A stretch of 33,832 nt of DNA from an uncultured Caulobacterales bacterium (GTDB taxonomy: Bacteria > Pseudomonadota > Alphaproteobacteria > Caulobacterales > Caulobacteraceae), in NCBI GenBank assembly GCA_903900155.1, contig CAIUMD010000023.1:1-33832 (forward strand), read 5' to 3'. Position numbers and translations under genes: made by a program. Shown one piece after another: positions 7,173-16,834 of the stretch (its first letter is position 1; each line of letters begins with the position of its first letter). Below the pieces are notes generated by a model, which saw nothing but the letters and a program-made list of their open reading frames with translations, did no database searches and was not told the origin of the DNA.

Positions 7173-7591
7173 CGTCCGGCTTGCTTCGCGGCGAAGCGGC
7201 GCTTGGCCGACTTGCGCCAGCGAGCGGCCATGCGCCACTTGCGCGGCACGATCAGGCGCTCGACGCGCAGGGCCTGTTGCCAGGCCACCAGCACGACCTC
7301 GGGCTCGCGACGCAGCAGGCGGCGCAGCGGGAAGATCAGCTTGGGGTGAGCGTGCTGGAAGCGGACGAACTGCTTGCGCGCCTTGAACGAATTGCGCAGC
7401 ACCAGCATCAGGCCGACCACGGTCAGCGGCAGGCCCATGGGGCCCGGCAGCGGCGCGATCAGGATGCCGCCGATGACCAGCAGCACGCCCAGGCTCACCA
7501 GGATCACACGCAGGAATCGCGCGATGAGCTCACGGGCGAGATCATCGGCGGTGCGGCGGGCGCGCGGCATGGCGAGGGCGAGAGCAGTCAT
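7169..7591 (-). CDS. PGPGW-type membrane protein, upstream paralogue
   Basis: I start this gene at the ATG at 7591, giving 140 residues. An ATG at 7708 would add 39 residues of unlikely composition, and an ATG at 7570 is also possible. The body has a hydrophobic hairpin with IAPLPGPMGLPLTVVGLMLV and then a basic C-terminal part with FPLRRLLRREPEVVLVAWQQ. These match the second gene at nearly every conserved position. The putative transmembrane PGPGW family has no known biochemical role. The gene follows gcvPB after a hairpin without a T-run, so partial co-transcription with the gcv operon is possible. No good Shine-Dalgarno supports any of the starts. Confidence 0.68.
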   Translation of the reverse strand: MTALALAMPRARRTADDLARELIARFLRVILVSLGVLLVIGGILIAPLPGPMGLPLTVVGLMLVLRNSFKARKQFVRFQHAHPKLIFPLRRLLRREPEVVLVAWQQALRVERLIVPRKWRMAARWRKSAKRRFAAKQAGR

Positions 7592-7677
7592 TGGGAGGAC
7601 GAAACGGGCTTGCGCTCCGCTTGCTCCCTGGAAAAGCCAGAGCGCCCCGACGCGCACCCCCGATATGTGGACCGATG

Positions 7678-7698
7678 AGGGCGCCGTAAAGGCGCCCT
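7678..7698. terminator. GC-rich hairpin between gcvPB and the PGPGW genes
   Basis: AGGGCGCC at 7678-7685 and GGCGCCCT at 7691-7698 form a perfect 8-base stem with a five-base loop. No T-run follows on either strand. It may be a weak or factor-assisted terminator, or an mRNA 3' end stabiliser of the glycine cleavage transcript. Confidence 0.45.
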
Positions 7699-7725
7699 CT
7701 GGTCGCAACAGGGGTATGGTGTTTG

Positions 7726-9303
7726 CTATTCAGCCGCCAGTGGCGCCGCTGCAACAGGTTTCCACCTCAACCGGGGCTTGCGGGCCGCCTGGGTCTCGTC
7801 AAGGCGCCGCAGCGGGGCGTGGAACGGCGCGCCCTTGAAGCGTTCCGTATCCCCGGCCTTGGCGGCGCCGGCCAGCAGGCGAAGGGCTTCGATGAAGCGA
7901 TCCAGCTCCTGCTTGCTCTCGGTTTCGGTCGGCTCGATCAGCATCGCGCCGTGGACGACCAGCGGGAAGTACATGGTCATCGGGTGGAAGCCCTCGTCGA
8001 TCATCGCCTTGGCGAAGTCGAGCGTGGTCACCCCGGCGCCTTCCAGCCAGCTGTCGTCGAACAGGGCCTCGTGCATGCACGGACCTTCGGGGAAGGCCGG
8101 GCTCATCACGTCCTTCAGCCGGGCCTTGATGTAGTTGGCGTTCAGCACCGCGTCCTCGGCGACCTGGCGCAGGCCGTCGGCCCCGTGGCTCAGCATGTAG
8201 GCGTAGGCGCGGACGTACATGCCCATCTGGCCGTGGAAGGCGCTCATGCGGCCGAAGGCGGTCTTGGCGCCCTCTTCGCCGGCGTGCTCGACCATCGAGA
8301 AGCCGTCGTCGCCGTGGACCAGCCAGGGCGTCGGGGCGAAGGCCGCCAGGGCTTCCGACAGCACCACCGGACCCGCGCCCGGACCACCGCCGCCGTGAGG
8401 CGTCGAGAAGGTCTTGTGCAGGTTGATGTGCATGGCGTCGACGCCCAGGTCGCCCGGGCGCACCCGGCCGACGATGGCGTTGAAGTTGGCGCCGTCGCAG
8501 TAGAAGTACGCGCCCGCCGCGTGGGTCAGGCGGGCGATCTCGACGACGTCGCGCTCGAACAGGCCGCAGGTGTTGGGGTTGGTGACCATGATGGCCGCCA
8601 CGTGGTCGCCCAGCTTGGACTCGAGGTCCTTGAGGTCGACGCGGCCGTCGGCGGTCTGGGCGATCTCGACGACGGTGTAGCCGACGAAGGCCGCCGTGGC
8701 CGGGTTGGTGCCGTGGGCGCTGGTCGGGGCCAGGACCGTCTTGCGGTGACCGTTGCCGGCCGCCTCGTGGGCGGCGCGGATGGCCAAGAGGCCGCACAGC
8801 TCGCCGTGAGCGCCGGCCTTGGGGCTCAAGGCGACGGCGGGCATGCCGGTCAGGGTCTTCAGCCAGTGGGCCAGACGGTCCATCAGCTGCAGGGCGCCCT
8901 GCACGGTCGACTGCGGCTGCAGCGGGTGGATGTCGGCGAAGCCCGGCAAGCGCGCCATCTTCTCGTTCAGGCGCGGGTTGTGCTTCATCGTGCACGAACC
9001 CAGCGGATACAGCGCCAGGTCGATGGCGTGGTTCTTTTGGCTGAGGCGCACATAGTGGCGGACAGCTTCGGGCTCCGACAGGCCCGGCAGGCCGATCGGC
9101 TCGGCGCGCAGCAGGCCGGCCAGGTCGCTCGACGGCGCGGCGGCCTCCGGCAGGTCGACGCCGGTCTTGTTCCAGCCGTCCAGTTCGAAGATCAGGGCTT
9201 CGTTCTGGAGCAGGCCGCGATTGCCGGTCAGGGTCTCGTGACCCGTCGGAGCATCATTGACGGCTTCAGGGCGCGTGGGGCGGCCGACGTTGTTCATGCT
9301 CAT
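7726..9303 (-). CDS. gcvPB: Glycine dehydrogenase (decarboxylating) subunit 2
   Basis: This 525-residue subunit pairs with GcvPA to form the P-protein of the glycine cleavage system. It decarboxylates glycine on pyridoxal phosphate and loads the methylamine group on lipoyl-GcvH. The PLP lysine is K297 in [18 protein letters not shown], a signature of P-proteins. [10 protein letters not shown] and [19 protein letters not shown] are other conserved blocks. The split P-protein is common in many bacteria and differs from the single-chain enzyme of E. coli. Its start overlaps the gcvPA stop by four bases (9300-9303), so the two subunits are translationally coupled, which fits an equimolar complex. 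Confidence 0.97.
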   Translation of the reverse strand: MSMNNVGRPTRPEAVNDAPTGHETLTGNRGLLQNEALIFELDGWNKTGVDLPEAAAPSSDLAGLLRAEPIGLPGLSEPEAVRHYVRLSQKNHAIDLALYPLGSCTMKHNPRLNEKMARLPGFADIHPLQPQSTVQGALQLMDRLAHWLKTLTGMPAVALSPKAGAHGELCGLLAIRAAHEAAGNGHRKTVLAPTSAHGTNPATAAFVGYTVVEIAQTADGRVDLKDLESKLGDHVAAIMVTNPNTCGLFERDVVEIARLTHAAGAYFYCDGANFNAIVGRVRPGDLGVDAMHINLHKTFSTPHGGGGPGAGPVVLSEALAAFAPTPWLVHGDDGFSMVEHAGEEGAKTAFGRMSAFHGQMGMYVRAYAYMLSHGADGLRQVAEDAVLNANYIKARLKDVMSPAFPEGPCMHEALFDDSWLEGAGVTTLDFAKAMIDEGFHPMTMYFPLVVHGAMLIEPTETESKQELDRFIEALRLLAGAAKAGDTERFKGAPFHAPLRRLDETQAARKPRLRWKPVAAAPLAAE

Positions 9304-10646
9304 TGGCCCACCGCCTTGGTCAGGATCTTGGCGAAGAAAGTGATGTCGATGTCCAGCGTGGTCTCGGTGGCCGCGACCAGCAGCACATCGTCCAGGCCCG
9401 CGCCCGCGTCGAGGCGCGAGTACGGCACGCCGGCGATGACGCCGTGGCCGGCCAGGGTTTCCACCACGTCAGCGGCGTCCTTCGGCAGCTTGATCGCGAA
9501 CTCGTTGAAGAAGCGCGGGGTCAGCACCTCGACGCCCGGCACGGCCTTCAGGGCGTCGCGCAGGGCCACGGCCTTCTGGTGGTTCAGGGCGGCCAGCTGG
9601 CGCAGACCGGTCTCACCCAGCAGGCTCATGTGGATCGAGAACGCCAGGGCGCACAGGCCGCTGTTGGTGCAGATGTTCGACGTGGCCTTGTCGCGGCGGA
9701 TGTGCTGCTCGCGGGTCGACAGGGTCAGCACGAAGCCCCGCTTGCCGTCGGCGTCGACCGTCTCGCCGCACAGGCGGCCCGGCATCTGACGGACGAACTT
9801 TTCCTTGCAGGCGAAGAGGCCGACATAGGGGCCGCCGAAGTTCAGGCCGTTGCCGATTGACTGGCCCTCGGCCACGGCGATGTCAGCGCCCATCTCTCCG
9901 GGCGACTTCAGGAGGCCGTACGAGACGGCTTCGGTCGTGACGACGATCAGCAGCGCGCCGGCGGCGTGGGCGGCCTCGGCGATCCTGGTGACGTCGGTGA
10001 CCGTGCCGAACACGTTCGGGGTCTGGACGACGACGCAGGCGGTATCCTGGTCGATGGCGGTGATCACCGCGTCCTCGGCGTCGACGGCCGGGGCCATGGC
10101 TTGGGTCGTGACGCCGGCCGCGTGGGCCAGGGTCTCGATGGTCTCGATATAGTGCGGGTGGACGCCGCCCGACATCACCGCCTTGCTGCGGCGAGTGACG
10201 CGCTGGGCCATCATCACGGCCTCGGCAGCGCCGGTCGAGCCGTCATAGAGCGAGGCGTTGGCCACTTCCATGCCGGTCAGGGCCGCGACCTGGGTCTGGA
10301 ACTCGAACAGCACCTGCAGGGTGCCTTGCGCGATTTCCGGCTGGTAGGGCGTGTAGCTGGTCAGGAATTCCGACCGCTGGATGATGTGGTCGACCGTGGC
10401 CGGCACGTGGTGGCGATAGGCGCCGGCCCCGCAGAAGAACGGTCCCTCCCCCGCCGAACGGTTGCGACGGGCCAGGCCCGCCATCTCGCGCTCGACTTCG
10501 ATTTCGCCGGCGTGCAGCGGCAGGTCGACGGTTCCGTCGCGGCGGGCCGAGGCCGGCACGTCGACGAACAGGTCGTCGATCGACGTCACGCCGATCGCGC
10601 CGAGCATCTCGACGCGGTCTTCGGGGGTCAGGGGGAGGTAACGCAT
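9300..10646 (-). CDS. gcvPA: Glycine dehydrogenase (decarboxylating) subunit 1
   Basis: This 448-residue subunit forms the heteromeric P-protein with GcvPB. I chose the ATG at 10646, which gives [19 protein letters not shown], the usual N-terminus of this subunit. The same frame is open for about 120 codons further upstream across gcvH, but those residues are a shadow. Family marks include [40 protein letters not shown] and [20 protein letters not shown]. It lacks the PLP lysine, which lies in GcvPB. The gap to gcvH is 20 bases, and the overlap with gcvPB is four. Cytosolic. Confidence 0.96.
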   Translation of the reverse strand: MRYLPLTPEDRVEMLGAIGVTSIDDLFVDVPASARRDGTVDLPLHAGEIEVEREMAGLARRNRSAGEGPFFCGAGAYRHHVPATVDHIIQRSEFLTSYTPYQPEIAQGTLQVLFEFQTQVAALTGMEVANASLYDGSTGAAEAVMMAQRVTRRSKAVMSGGVHPHYIETIETLAHAAGVTTQAMAPAVDAEDAVITAIDQDTACVVVQTPNVFGTVTDVTRIAEAAHAAGALLIVVTTEAVSYGLLKSPGEMGADIAVAEGQSIGNGLNFGGPYVGLFACKEKFVRQMPGRLCGETVDADGKRGFVLTLSTREQHIRRDKATSNICTNSGLCALAFSIHMSLLGETGLRQLAALNHQKAVALRDALKAVPGVEVLTPRFFNEFAIKLPKDAADVVETLAGHGVIAGVPYSRLDAGAGLDDVLLVAATETTLDIDITFFAKILTKAVGQ

Positions 10647-10666
10647 GGGTCTGCTTTCGCGGCGAA

Positions 10667-11032
10667 TTACAGAGTGGCGAGGAACGCTTCGTACGCGTCG
10701 CGGTCCATCAGGGCGTCGACCTCGGCCGGGTTGCTCAGCTTGATCTTGGCGAACCAGCCACCGCTTTCCGGCAGGGCGTTGACGGTTTCCGGCGCGTCGC
10801 CCAGCTCGGCATTGCCTTCGACGACTTCGCCCGACACCGGGGCGTAGACGTCCGAGGCGGCCTTGACGCTTTCGACGACGGCCAACTGGTCGCCCTGCTT
10901 CACGGTCTTGCCGGCTTCCGGGGTCTCGACGAACACCACGTCGCCCAGCTGCTCGGCGGCGTAGGCGGTGACGCCCACGGTGGCGACGCCATCCTGGACG
11001 ATGACCCATTCATGATCTTTGGTGAAACGCAT
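10667..11032 (-). CDS. gcvH: Glycine cleavage system H protein
   Basis: This 121-residue lipoyl carrier shuttles the aminomethyl group between the P-protein, T-protein and dihydrolipoamide dehydrogenase. The lipoylated lysine is K57 in [14 protein letters not shown], in the expected tight turn of the hammerhead fold. KDHEWV at the N-terminus and [13 protein letters not shown] near the C-terminus are also invariant features. The length is close to the usual 125-130. It is the second gene of the operon, 16 bases after gcvT, in the common T-H-P order. The lipoate ligase and L-protein genes are not in the window. Confidence 0.98.
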   Translation of the reverse strand: MRFTKDHEWVIVQDGVATVGVTAYAAEQLGDVVFVETPEAGKTVKQGDQLAVVESVKAASDVYAPVSGEVVEGNAELGDAPETVNALPESGGWFAKIKLSNPAEVDALMDRDAYEAFLATL

Positions 11033-11048
11033 CTCTGTCGGCCCTTGA

Positions 11049-12161
11049 TTAGAGTTTGCGGACGTAACGGTTCGGCACGAACGGCGTAGCCACGACCTCT
11101 GCGGCCGCCGGCTTGCCTCGCACGATGACTTTCAACTGGGTCCCGATCGCGGCAAAGGCCGGCGGGGCGAAACCGATGGCGATCGGGAAACCCAGGCTGG
11201 GCGCGAAGCCGCCGCTGGTCACCTTGCCGATGACATTGCCCGCTTCGTCGGCGATCTCGGCGCCTTCGCGGGCCGGCGCGCCTTCCAGCACCTTCAGGTT
11301 CACGCGGACACGCGACAGCGCGCCGGCCAGCTCCTTGGAAATACGATCAGCGCCCAGATAGTCGCCGGCCTCGCGGCGCGACTTGCCGACGGCGAAGTTC
11401 AGGCCGGCCTCGATCGGCGAGACGGTCTCGTCCAGGTCGTGGCCATACAGCGGCAGGCCGGCTTCCAGGCGCAGGCTGTCGCGGGCGCCCAGGCCGATCG
11501 GCTTGACGCGCTCGTCGGCCAGCAGGGTGTTCCAGACGCGCTCGGCGGCGTCGGCCGGGACCGAGATCTCGTAGCCGTCCTCACCGGTATAGCCCGAGCG
11601 GGAGATGATGGCGTCGACGCCGAAGGCGGTCAGGGCAACGGTGTCCATGAACACCATTTCAGTGGCCTGAGGCACATGCGCGGCCAGCACGGCGGCGGCC
11701 TCGGGACCTTGCAGCGCCAGCAGCGCGCGGTCTTCCAGGCGGGTCACCGTGGCCTCGCCGGCCAGGGCGTCGGCGATGATCTTGTAGTCGTTGTCCTTGC
11801 AGGCGCCGTTGACCACCACGAACAGGCCGTCGTCGTCCGGACGCGCGGTCATCAGGTCGTCGATGATGCCGCCCTGCGCATTCAGCAGCACGCCATAGCG
11901 CTGCTTGCCGGCCTTCAGGCCCTGATAGTCGGCCGAGACCACCTTCTCGAAGCTCTTGGCGGGGTTCTCGCCGCGAATGCGGGCCTGGCCCATGTGCGAG
12001 ACGTCGAACAGGCCGGCGTGCTCACGGGTCCAGAGGTGCTCCTTCAGCACCCCGTCCTTGTACTGCACCGGCATGGAATAGCCCGCGAACGGCACCATGC
12101 GGGCGCCGGCCGCCACGTGGGCGTCGTACAGCGGGGTCTTTTTGAGGTCTTGGTCGGACAC
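11049..12161 (-). CDS. gcvT: Glycine cleavage system aminomethyltransferase (T protein)
   Basis: This 370-residue enzyme transfers the methylene of aminomethyl-GcvH to tetrahydrofolate and releases ammonia. I start it at the GTG at 12161: the product then begins [19 protein letters not shown], the family-typical N-terminus. A GGAG lies about ten bases upstream, and the open frame upstream of this point is riboswitch RNA. Conserved blocks are [35 protein letters not shown] and [20 protein letters not shown]. It is the first gene of the gcv operon, and its untranslated leader carries a tandem glycine riboswitch. Confidence 0.96.
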   Translation of the reverse strand: MSDQDLKKTPLYDAHVAAGARMVPFAGYSMPVQYKDGVLKEHLWTREHAGLFDVSHMGQARIRGENPAKSFEKVVSADYQGLKAGKQRYGVLLNAQGGIIDDLMTARPDDDGLFVVVNGACKDNDYKIIADALAGEATVTRLEDRALLALQGPEAAAVLAAHVPQATEMVFMDTVALTAFGVDAIISRSGYTGEDGYEISVPADAAERVWNTLLADERVKPIGLGARDSLRLEAGLPLYGHDLDETVSPIEAGLNFAVGKSRREAGDYLGADRISKELAGALSRVRVNLKVLEGAPAREGAEIADEAGNVIGKVTSGGFAPSLGFPIAIGFAPPAFAAIGTQLKVIVRGKPAAAEVVATPFVPNRYVRKL

Positions 12162-12177
12162 TAGGCAGGCTCCAAGC

Positions 12178-12219
12178 GGGGTCGGCGACGGGACCGGCGT
12201 CCGCCGGCAAGTCGCCCCC
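12178..12219 (-). promoter_or_regulatory. Expression-platform hairpin before gcvT
   Basis: Between the second glycine aptamer and the gcvT ribosome-binding site lies a near-continuous long hairpin. CCGGCG pairs with CGCCGG across a two-base turn, flanked by GGCGAC/GTCGCC and then by CCCC/GGGG arms. It ends about 17 bases before the GTG start and leaves the GGAG free. With no T-run it is more likely to control translation or message access than to terminate. This is a by-eye structure. Confidence 0.5.
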
Positions 12220-12412
12220 GCTGTCCCTTTGGCCTGAGAGATTCCGGCCTTCCCCCTCTGCTGTTTGGGGTCAGCCTTGCTCCTTCGGCGAGCCGGCCTT
12301 TCGGACGGCTGCTTTCCAGCGTTTCTAAACCCGCGCGGTCCTTTTGCCTGAGCGTTTCCGGGGCGGTTGCGCCTTCGGCCTCGGGAGCGAATCCCGACGT
12401 CTCCCGCGAGGG
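12215..12412 (-). ncRNA. Tandem glycine riboswitch of the gcv operon
   Basis: Two glycine aptamers lie in series on the minus strand between the promoter and gcvT. The first (about 12410-12332) has GGGAGAC near its start, a GCCGAAGGCGC block and the 3' core CTCAGGCAAAAGGACCGCG. The second (about 12328-12217) has GCTGGAAAGC, CGCCGAAGGAGC and CTCTCAGGCCAAAGGGACAG. These CTCAGGCaaaAGGACxG endings are the hallmark of the class. Glycine binding normally turns gcv expression on, so cells degrade glycine only when it is abundant. The aptamers are read by eye against the remembered consensus. Confidence 0.93.
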
Positions 12413-12421
12413 TCGTTGGGG

Positions 12422-12450
12422 TCAATGCGGGAGGGCTGCCCTTGAGTCAA
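12422..12450 (-). promoter_or_regulatory. Candidate promoter of the gcv operon
   Basis: On the minus strand, TTGACT (12450-12445) and CATTGA (12427-12422) are separated by 17 bases. A start near 12415 would place the first transcribed bases just before the first glycine aptamer. The -10 is imperfect. The site lies in the short gap after the metalloprotease stop, the only space available. Confidence 0.5.
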
Positions 12451-12457
12451 GCTGGAC

Positions 12458-14950
12458 CTAGAGATCCCCGAACCAATCCGTTTCCCCGATCGGCGGACCG
12501 GGCGGCGTCGTGACCTTGGCCTTGCCGTCCTCGACCAGCGACGCCAGGCGACCACCGCTCTCGTCGGCGACAATCCCGGAGAGCGCGCGGGCCTGGGCCC
12601 GGTCGGCGGCGTCGCCGGCCGTGGCCACTTTCAGCCCCTTGCCCCACTCGGCCAGCCGCGCGCGGATCGCCGCGGCGGCGGTCGGCGACAGGCTCTTGTC
12701 GGAGAGGGCGTCCGCTAGGCTGACCACCATGCGCTGACGCACGCGGCGCGCCAGTTCGGCCTGGCGACCGGTCGCCTTGCCGTCGAAGGCGGCGAAGGCC
12801 AGGACCTTTTCCAGCAGGCCCTCGACGCCCGGCTGGGCGGCGTCTCGGCGCTTGGCCTCCGTCAGGCGGTTCAGGCGGGCCGGCGCGAATAGGTCGCTCC
12901 ACACCAGATCGGCGGCGACCTCGGCCGTGGCGGGAAGGTCGAATACCGGACCTTGCTGGAAGGTCTCGATGTCGTTGGCCTTGTCCGAGCCCTGCGACTG
13001 GCCAGAGGTCAGGACGTCCAGGGTCTTGTCGGAAAGATCCAGCGCGGCCGGCGTCAGCGTGCGCAACAGGGCGTCGATGGCGGCGGCCTGGCGTGCGGCC
13101 GGGACCGGCTTGCTGGCCTCATGGCCGTCCCCCTCCGCGCCATAGGTAAAGTCGATCCCGCCGACCAGCTTGGCGGTCGCGTCGACCTGATAGCGGTGGA
13201 AGATGTAGATCGGCACGATGATGCGGCGCAGGTCGGCCACCGACGCGCCCTTAGGCAGGTTGCCAAGGCCGAAGCGGTCCAGGGCGATCTTGCGCACGGA
13301 CATCAGGTGATCGAGCTCGGCGACCGGGTCAGTCCCGTTATCCCACACCGCGCCCAGCGGATGCGGCGTATCGGCGGCGCGGGCGTCCTCGTCGGAGACG
13401 TAGCGCAGGCCGTCGGCCTGGCTCTTGTCGGCCTTCGCCTTGAGCCAGGCCTTCTCGTCCGACCCGGCCGGCGCGGGGCTGTACAGCCAGTCGATCGCGA
13501 ACCTGTCCCACCCGCCGACGCCGCGCCCATAGGCGTCGGCGAAGTCCAGCTGGCCCTCCTTGATGGCGATCCGGGGCGCCGGATAGTCCATCACCGAAGC
13601 GCGGTCGCCATAGGTACTGGCCGCAAAGTTGTGCTGCAGGCCGATCGAATGGCCGATCTCGTGGGTGGCCAGTTGGCGCAGGCGCGCCAGCGAGATCTGG
13701 ATCGGATCGTTGGCCCCGCCCTGGCCGGTGGCGGCCGCGCCCTCCAGGCCCTCGAAGATCAGCCGGTCCTGGCGGATGCGCTGCGAGCCCAGCAGGACAT
13801 CGCCCTTGACGATCTCGCCCGTGCGCGGGTCGACCACCGCGTGGCCGTACGACCAGCCGCGCGTCTGGCGGTGCACCCAGTTGACGACGTTGTAGCGGGC
13901 GTCCAGCGGCGAGACGCCGTCCGGCAGGACCTCGACCTTGAAGGCGTCGATGAAGCCGGCGGCCTCGAACGCCTGGTTCCACCAGCGGCCGCCCTCGATC
14001 AGGGCCGAGCGCACGGGCTCGGGCGCGGCGCGGTCGACATAGAACACGATCGGCTTCTTGACCGGCGAGCGCGCGGCGGTGGGGTCGGTCTTCTCCAGCC
14101 GGAAACGATGCGTCAGGCGATAGACCAGGGGCTCGTTCAGCGGCGCGGAGTAGTCGGCCACGGTGTGGTCGATGACGCCCATGCGCGGATCGTTCTGGCG
14201 CGGCGCGTAGCCGGGCTCGGGCAGGGCCACCAGCGAGTGATGCAGGGCCAGGGTGACGTTGCGCGGATCGGGGACGATGCCGCGAACTTCAGAACCCGGA
14301 TCGTCGCCGACGAAGGTTTCGACCGCCTCCAGCTCGACGTTCATCGGGAAGACGTTGACCTCGCCGGTGTCGACATAGGACAGGCCGTCGTTCAGCCGGA
14401 AATCGCCTTGTTTGCTGCGCTTGAGGGTCTTGGCGACGCCTTGCGCATCGCGGACCAGGAAGCTGGAGATATCCACCAGCAGCCGGCCATCCGCACCCTC
14501 GGCCTCGATGGCGTTGGACCAGACGCTGGAGATCGGGAACGAGTCCCGCACCGCCTGCTGCTCGTCCATCGAACCGCGCGCGGCGGAGAAACCCCAGTTC
14601 TCGAACTGGGCGATGACCTTCCCGCCCACGCGGCGGAAGGCGATGATCTGGGTGTCGCCCGGCGCCGAGCGGTCCAGACCGGTCGGGTTGGAGCCGAGGC
14701 CGGCGCGCAGATAGGTCTGGTAGAGATACCGCCCGGCGATCCCGTCCGCACCCGGCTTGGGCAGCAGCAGAAAGACCTTGCCGTCCTTCCTGTCGACGAA
14801 GACCGGAAACAGGCCGTTTTTGCGCTCGAGCCCAGCGGTGGCCTCAGCGAACTTATCCGTGGGTTTGGCCTTGTCGGCGGCCAAGGCCGGCGCGGTGATC
14901 GCGCTCACGCAGACGCTCGCCATCAGCATGGCGACCACGGACGACTTCAT
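12458..14950 (-). CDS. Secreted zinc-dependent metalloprotease (DUF5117/5118-type)
   Basis: This 830-residue protein is exported. Residues 1 to about 24 form a signal peptide: MKSSVV, a hydrophobic core, then a cleavage site after ALAA. I chose the ATG at 14950 over one at 14968 because GGGAGGGG lies just before it. The catalytic site is the metzincin motif HEIGHSIGLQH with ligands H430, H434 and H440 and base E431. The N-terminal part (KNGLFPVFVDRKDGKVFLLL, then LYQTYLRAGLGSNPTGLDRS) and the region GRWWNQAFEAAGF before the zinc site match the large zinc metalloproteases with DUF5117/DUF5118 domains, as I recall. The substrate is unknown. The C-terminal third is helical and lacks a membrane anchor. 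The gene is monocistronic. Confidence 0.87.
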   Translation of the reverse strand: MKSSVVAMLMASVCVSAITAPALAADKAKPTDKFAEATAGLERKNGLFPVFVDRKDGKVFLLLPKPGADGIAGRYLYQTYLRAGLGSNPTGLDRSAPGDTQIIAFRRVGGKVIAQFENWGFSAARGSMDEQQAVRDSFPISSVWSNAIEAEGADGRLLVDISSFLVRDAQGVAKTLKRSKQGDFRLNDGLSYVDTGEVNVFPMNVELEAVETFVGDDPGSEVRGIVPDPRNVTLALHHSLVALPEPGYAPRQNDPRMGVIDHTVADYSAPLNEPLVYRLTHRFRLEKTDPTAARSPVKKPIVFYVDRAAPEPVRSALIEGGRWWNQAFEAAGFIDAFKVEVLPDGVSPLDARYNVVNWVHRQTRGWSYGHAVVDPRTGEIVKGDVLLGSQRIRQDRLIFEGLEGAAATGQGGANDPIQISLARLRQLATHEIGHSIGLQHNFAASTYGDRASVMDYPAPRIAIKEGQLDFADAYGRGVGGWDRFAIDWLYSPAPAGSDEKAWLKAKADKSQADGLRYVSDEDARAADTPHPLGAVWDNGTDPVAELDHLMSVRKIALDRFGLGNLPKGASVADLRRIIVPIYIFHRYQVDATAKLVGGIDFTYGAEGDGHEASKPVPAARQAAAIDALLRTLTPAALDLSDKTLDVLTSGQSQGSDKANDIETFQQGPVFDLPATAEVAADLVWSDLFAPARLNRLTEAKRRDAAQPGVEGLLEKVLAFAAFDGKATGRQAELARRVRQRMVVSLADALSDKSLSPTAAAAIRARLAEWGKGLKVATAGDAADRAQARALSGIVADESGGRLASLVEDGKAKVTTPPGPPIGETDWFGDL

Positions 14951-14988
14951 GACCCCTCCCGAACGCATCGAAGCGCCGGGACTGTCCT

Positions 14989-15023
14989 GCGCCCTCGCGG
15001 CGATTGCAACCGCCGGAGGGCGC
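14989..15023. terminator. Hairpin between argS and the metalloprotease gene
   Basis: GCGCCCTC (14989-14996) pairs perfectly with GAGGGCGC (15016-15023), with a further inner GGCG/CGCC stem. It lies directly after the argS stop on the minus strand. It could end argS transcription, but no T-run follows. It leaves little room for the metalloprotease promoter, which may overlap it. Confidence 0.5.
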
Positions 15024-15031
15024 GAGGGAGG

Positions 15032-16834
15032 TTACATCCGCTCGGGCGCTTCGATACCCAGCAGGTCGAGCGTCAGTTCCAGCTGCCGCAGCGTCGTCTC
15101 CGCCAGCGACAGGCGCGAGGCCCGCAGCGCTTCGGTGTCGGCGCTCATGATCGGGCAGGCGGCGTAGAACTTCGAGAAGGTCTGGGCCAGCTTGTAGGCG
15201 TGCTCGGCCACGAAGTTGGGCGCCTTCTTGTCGTAGGCCTCCTGCAGGGCGCCCTCGAAGGCGTCCAGCAGCATGGCCAGGTCGCGTTCGGCCTGTTCGT
15301 GGATCACGATCCGGCCGGCGGTCGCGCCCGCCTCGGCGGCCTTGCGCAGCACGCTCTTGATGCGCACCGACTGGTACAGCAGGTACGGGCCGGTCTTGCC
15401 CTCGAAGCTGGTGAAGCGGTCAAGGTCGAAGACGTACGAGGTGCCGCGGAAGTTCTGCAGGTCGGCGAACTTCAGGGCCGCGACGCCGACCTTGTGGGCG
15501 GTGTCCTCGAACTGGGCTTCCGAGAGCTCGGCGCCCAGGCCGGCCTCGCGCAGGCGCTCGCGGGCCTTTTCGCGGGCCATCTCGATCAGGTCGTGCAGCT
15601 TCAGGACGCCGCCGGCGCGGGTCTTGAAGGGCTTGCCGTCCGTGCCGTTCATGGTGCCGAAGCCGATATGCTCCAGCGCGCCCTCGGCTGCGTAGCCGGC
15701 CAGATAGGCGGCGCGGAACACGGTCTCGAAGTGCAAGGCCTGGCGCTGGTCCACGCAGTAGAGGATCAGGTGCGGGTCGAACGACTTGCGACGGTCCAGG
15801 ATGGTGGCCAGGTCGGTCGTACCGTACATGGCCGAGCCTTCCGACGAGACCACCAGCAGCGGCGGCACGTCCTGCTTGTCGCCCTCGCGGGCCACGCGGA
15901 CGATGCGGGCGCCCTGGTCCTCGACCAGCAGGCCCTTGACCTCCAGTTGATGGACCATCGGCTCGATCAGGTCGTTGACGTCGCTCTCGCCCTTCCACAG
16001 GTCGAAGTCGACGCCCAGGGCGTGGAACTCGCGCTCCAGGGCCACACGGCTGACATTGACGAAGTGGCGCCACAGCAGACGGTAGCCGAAGCGGCCGTTC
16101 TGCAGTTCGGCGGTCGCCTTGCGGGCGCGCTCCTTGAACGCCGGATCTTCCTTCTGGCGGATCGAGGCGGCCGGATAGATGCGGTCGAGGTCGGCCAGGG
16201 TGATCCGGCTCTCGAACTCGGCCATGACCTTGGCTTCGTCGGCGGCGGAAAAGCCGCGCGGGGCCTCGGGCAGCTTGTCCATCAGGGCGCGGATGAAGGC
16301 GTCCTCGTCGACGATGGCCGAGATGAGCAGGCCCATCTGGAAGCCCCAGTCGCCGAAATGGGCGTCGCCCACCACGTCGTCGCCGCGGAAGCGGTACAGG
16401 CGCTTGACCGACTCGCCGATGATCGAGGCGCGCAGGTGGCCCACGTGCATCGGCTTGGCCACGTTCGGGCCGGCATAGTCGATCAGGACGCGGCGCGGCG
16501 CTTCCAGCAGCTGGGCGCCGACCCGGTCGTCCCCGGCGATCTCGCGGACGCGGGCCGACAGGGCCTCGTTGCTGACACGCATGTTGATGAAGCCAACCCC
16601 GGCGATCTCCACCGAGGCCAGGCGCGGGTCGCCCTTGAGGATGTCGACGACCTGCACGGCGATCTCGCGCGGATTGCGCTTGGCGCTCTTGGCCGCCGCG
16701 AGGGCGCCGTTGCACTGGAAATCGGCCAGGTCGGGTCGGTCGGAGGCGGTGACGCGTCCGAACTCGGGAGGAAGTCCGGCGGCCTGGAAAGCGGCCGCGG
16801 CCGCCTCGCTCAAGGACCGCTTCAAATCGTTCAT
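15032..16834 (-). CDS. argS: Arginyl-tRNA synthetase
   Basis: This 600-residue class I aminoacyl-tRNA synthetase charges tRNA-Arg in the cytosol. The HIGH-type motif is HVGHL at residues 130-134, within [20 protein letters not shown], which is invariant in ArgS. The N-terminal domain (1 to about 110) is the Arg-specific tRNA-binding domain. The C-terminal region with [15 protein letters not shown] and [24 protein letters not shown] sequence is the DALR anticodon-binding domain. The usual KMSK motif is not seen; the corresponding region reads [14 protein letters not shown], as in many ArgS proteins. The start ATG overlaps the stop of the preceding secreted-protein gene (ATGA), so the two are coupled. 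Confidence 0.97.
   Translation of the reverse strand: MNDLKRSLSEAAAAAFQAAGLPPEFGRVTASDRPDLADFQCNGALAAAKSAKRNPREIAVQVVDILKGDPRLASVEIAGVGFINMRVSNEALSARVREIAGDDRVGAQLLEAPRRVLIDYAGPNVAKPMHVGHLRASIIGESVKRLYRFRGDDVVGDAHFGDWGFQMGLLISAIVDEDAFIRALMDKLPEAPRGFSAADEAKVMAEFESRITLADLDRIYPAASIRQKEDPAFKERARKATAELQNGRFGYRLLWRHFVNVSRVALEREFHALGVDFDLWKGESDVNDLIEPMVHQLEVKGLLVEDQGARIVRVAREGDKQDVPPLLVVSSEGSAMYGTTDLATILDRRKSFDPHLILYCVDQRQALHFETVFRAAYLAGYAAEGALEHIGFGTMNGTDGKPFKTRAGGVLKLHDLIEMAREKARERLREAGLGAELSEAQFEDTAHKVGVAALKFADLQNFRGTSYVFDLDRFTSFEGKTGPYLLYQSVRIKSVLRKAAEAGATAGRIVIHEQAERDLAMLLDAFEGALQEAYDKKAPNFVAEHAYKLAQTFSKFYAACPIMSADTEALRASRLSLAETTLRQLELTLDLLGIEAPERM

Noticed and set aside
7723..9789. A 688-codon open frame on the plus strand
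   Set aside because: It is antisense to gcvPB and gcvPA, which are complete and well conserved, so it is a shadow.
9300..11009. A longer gcvPA starting in gcvH
   Set aside because: The extra N-terminal residues are a frame-shifted reading of gcvH; the family start is the ATG at 10646.
11049..12425. A longer gcvT starting upstream of 12161
   Set aside because: The extra 88 codons cover the riboswitch RNA and do not resemble the protein family.
15600..15640. Missing KMSK motif in ArgS as a defect
   Set aside because: Many arginyl-tRNA synthetases lack a canonical KMSK, so this is not evidence of a broken gene.
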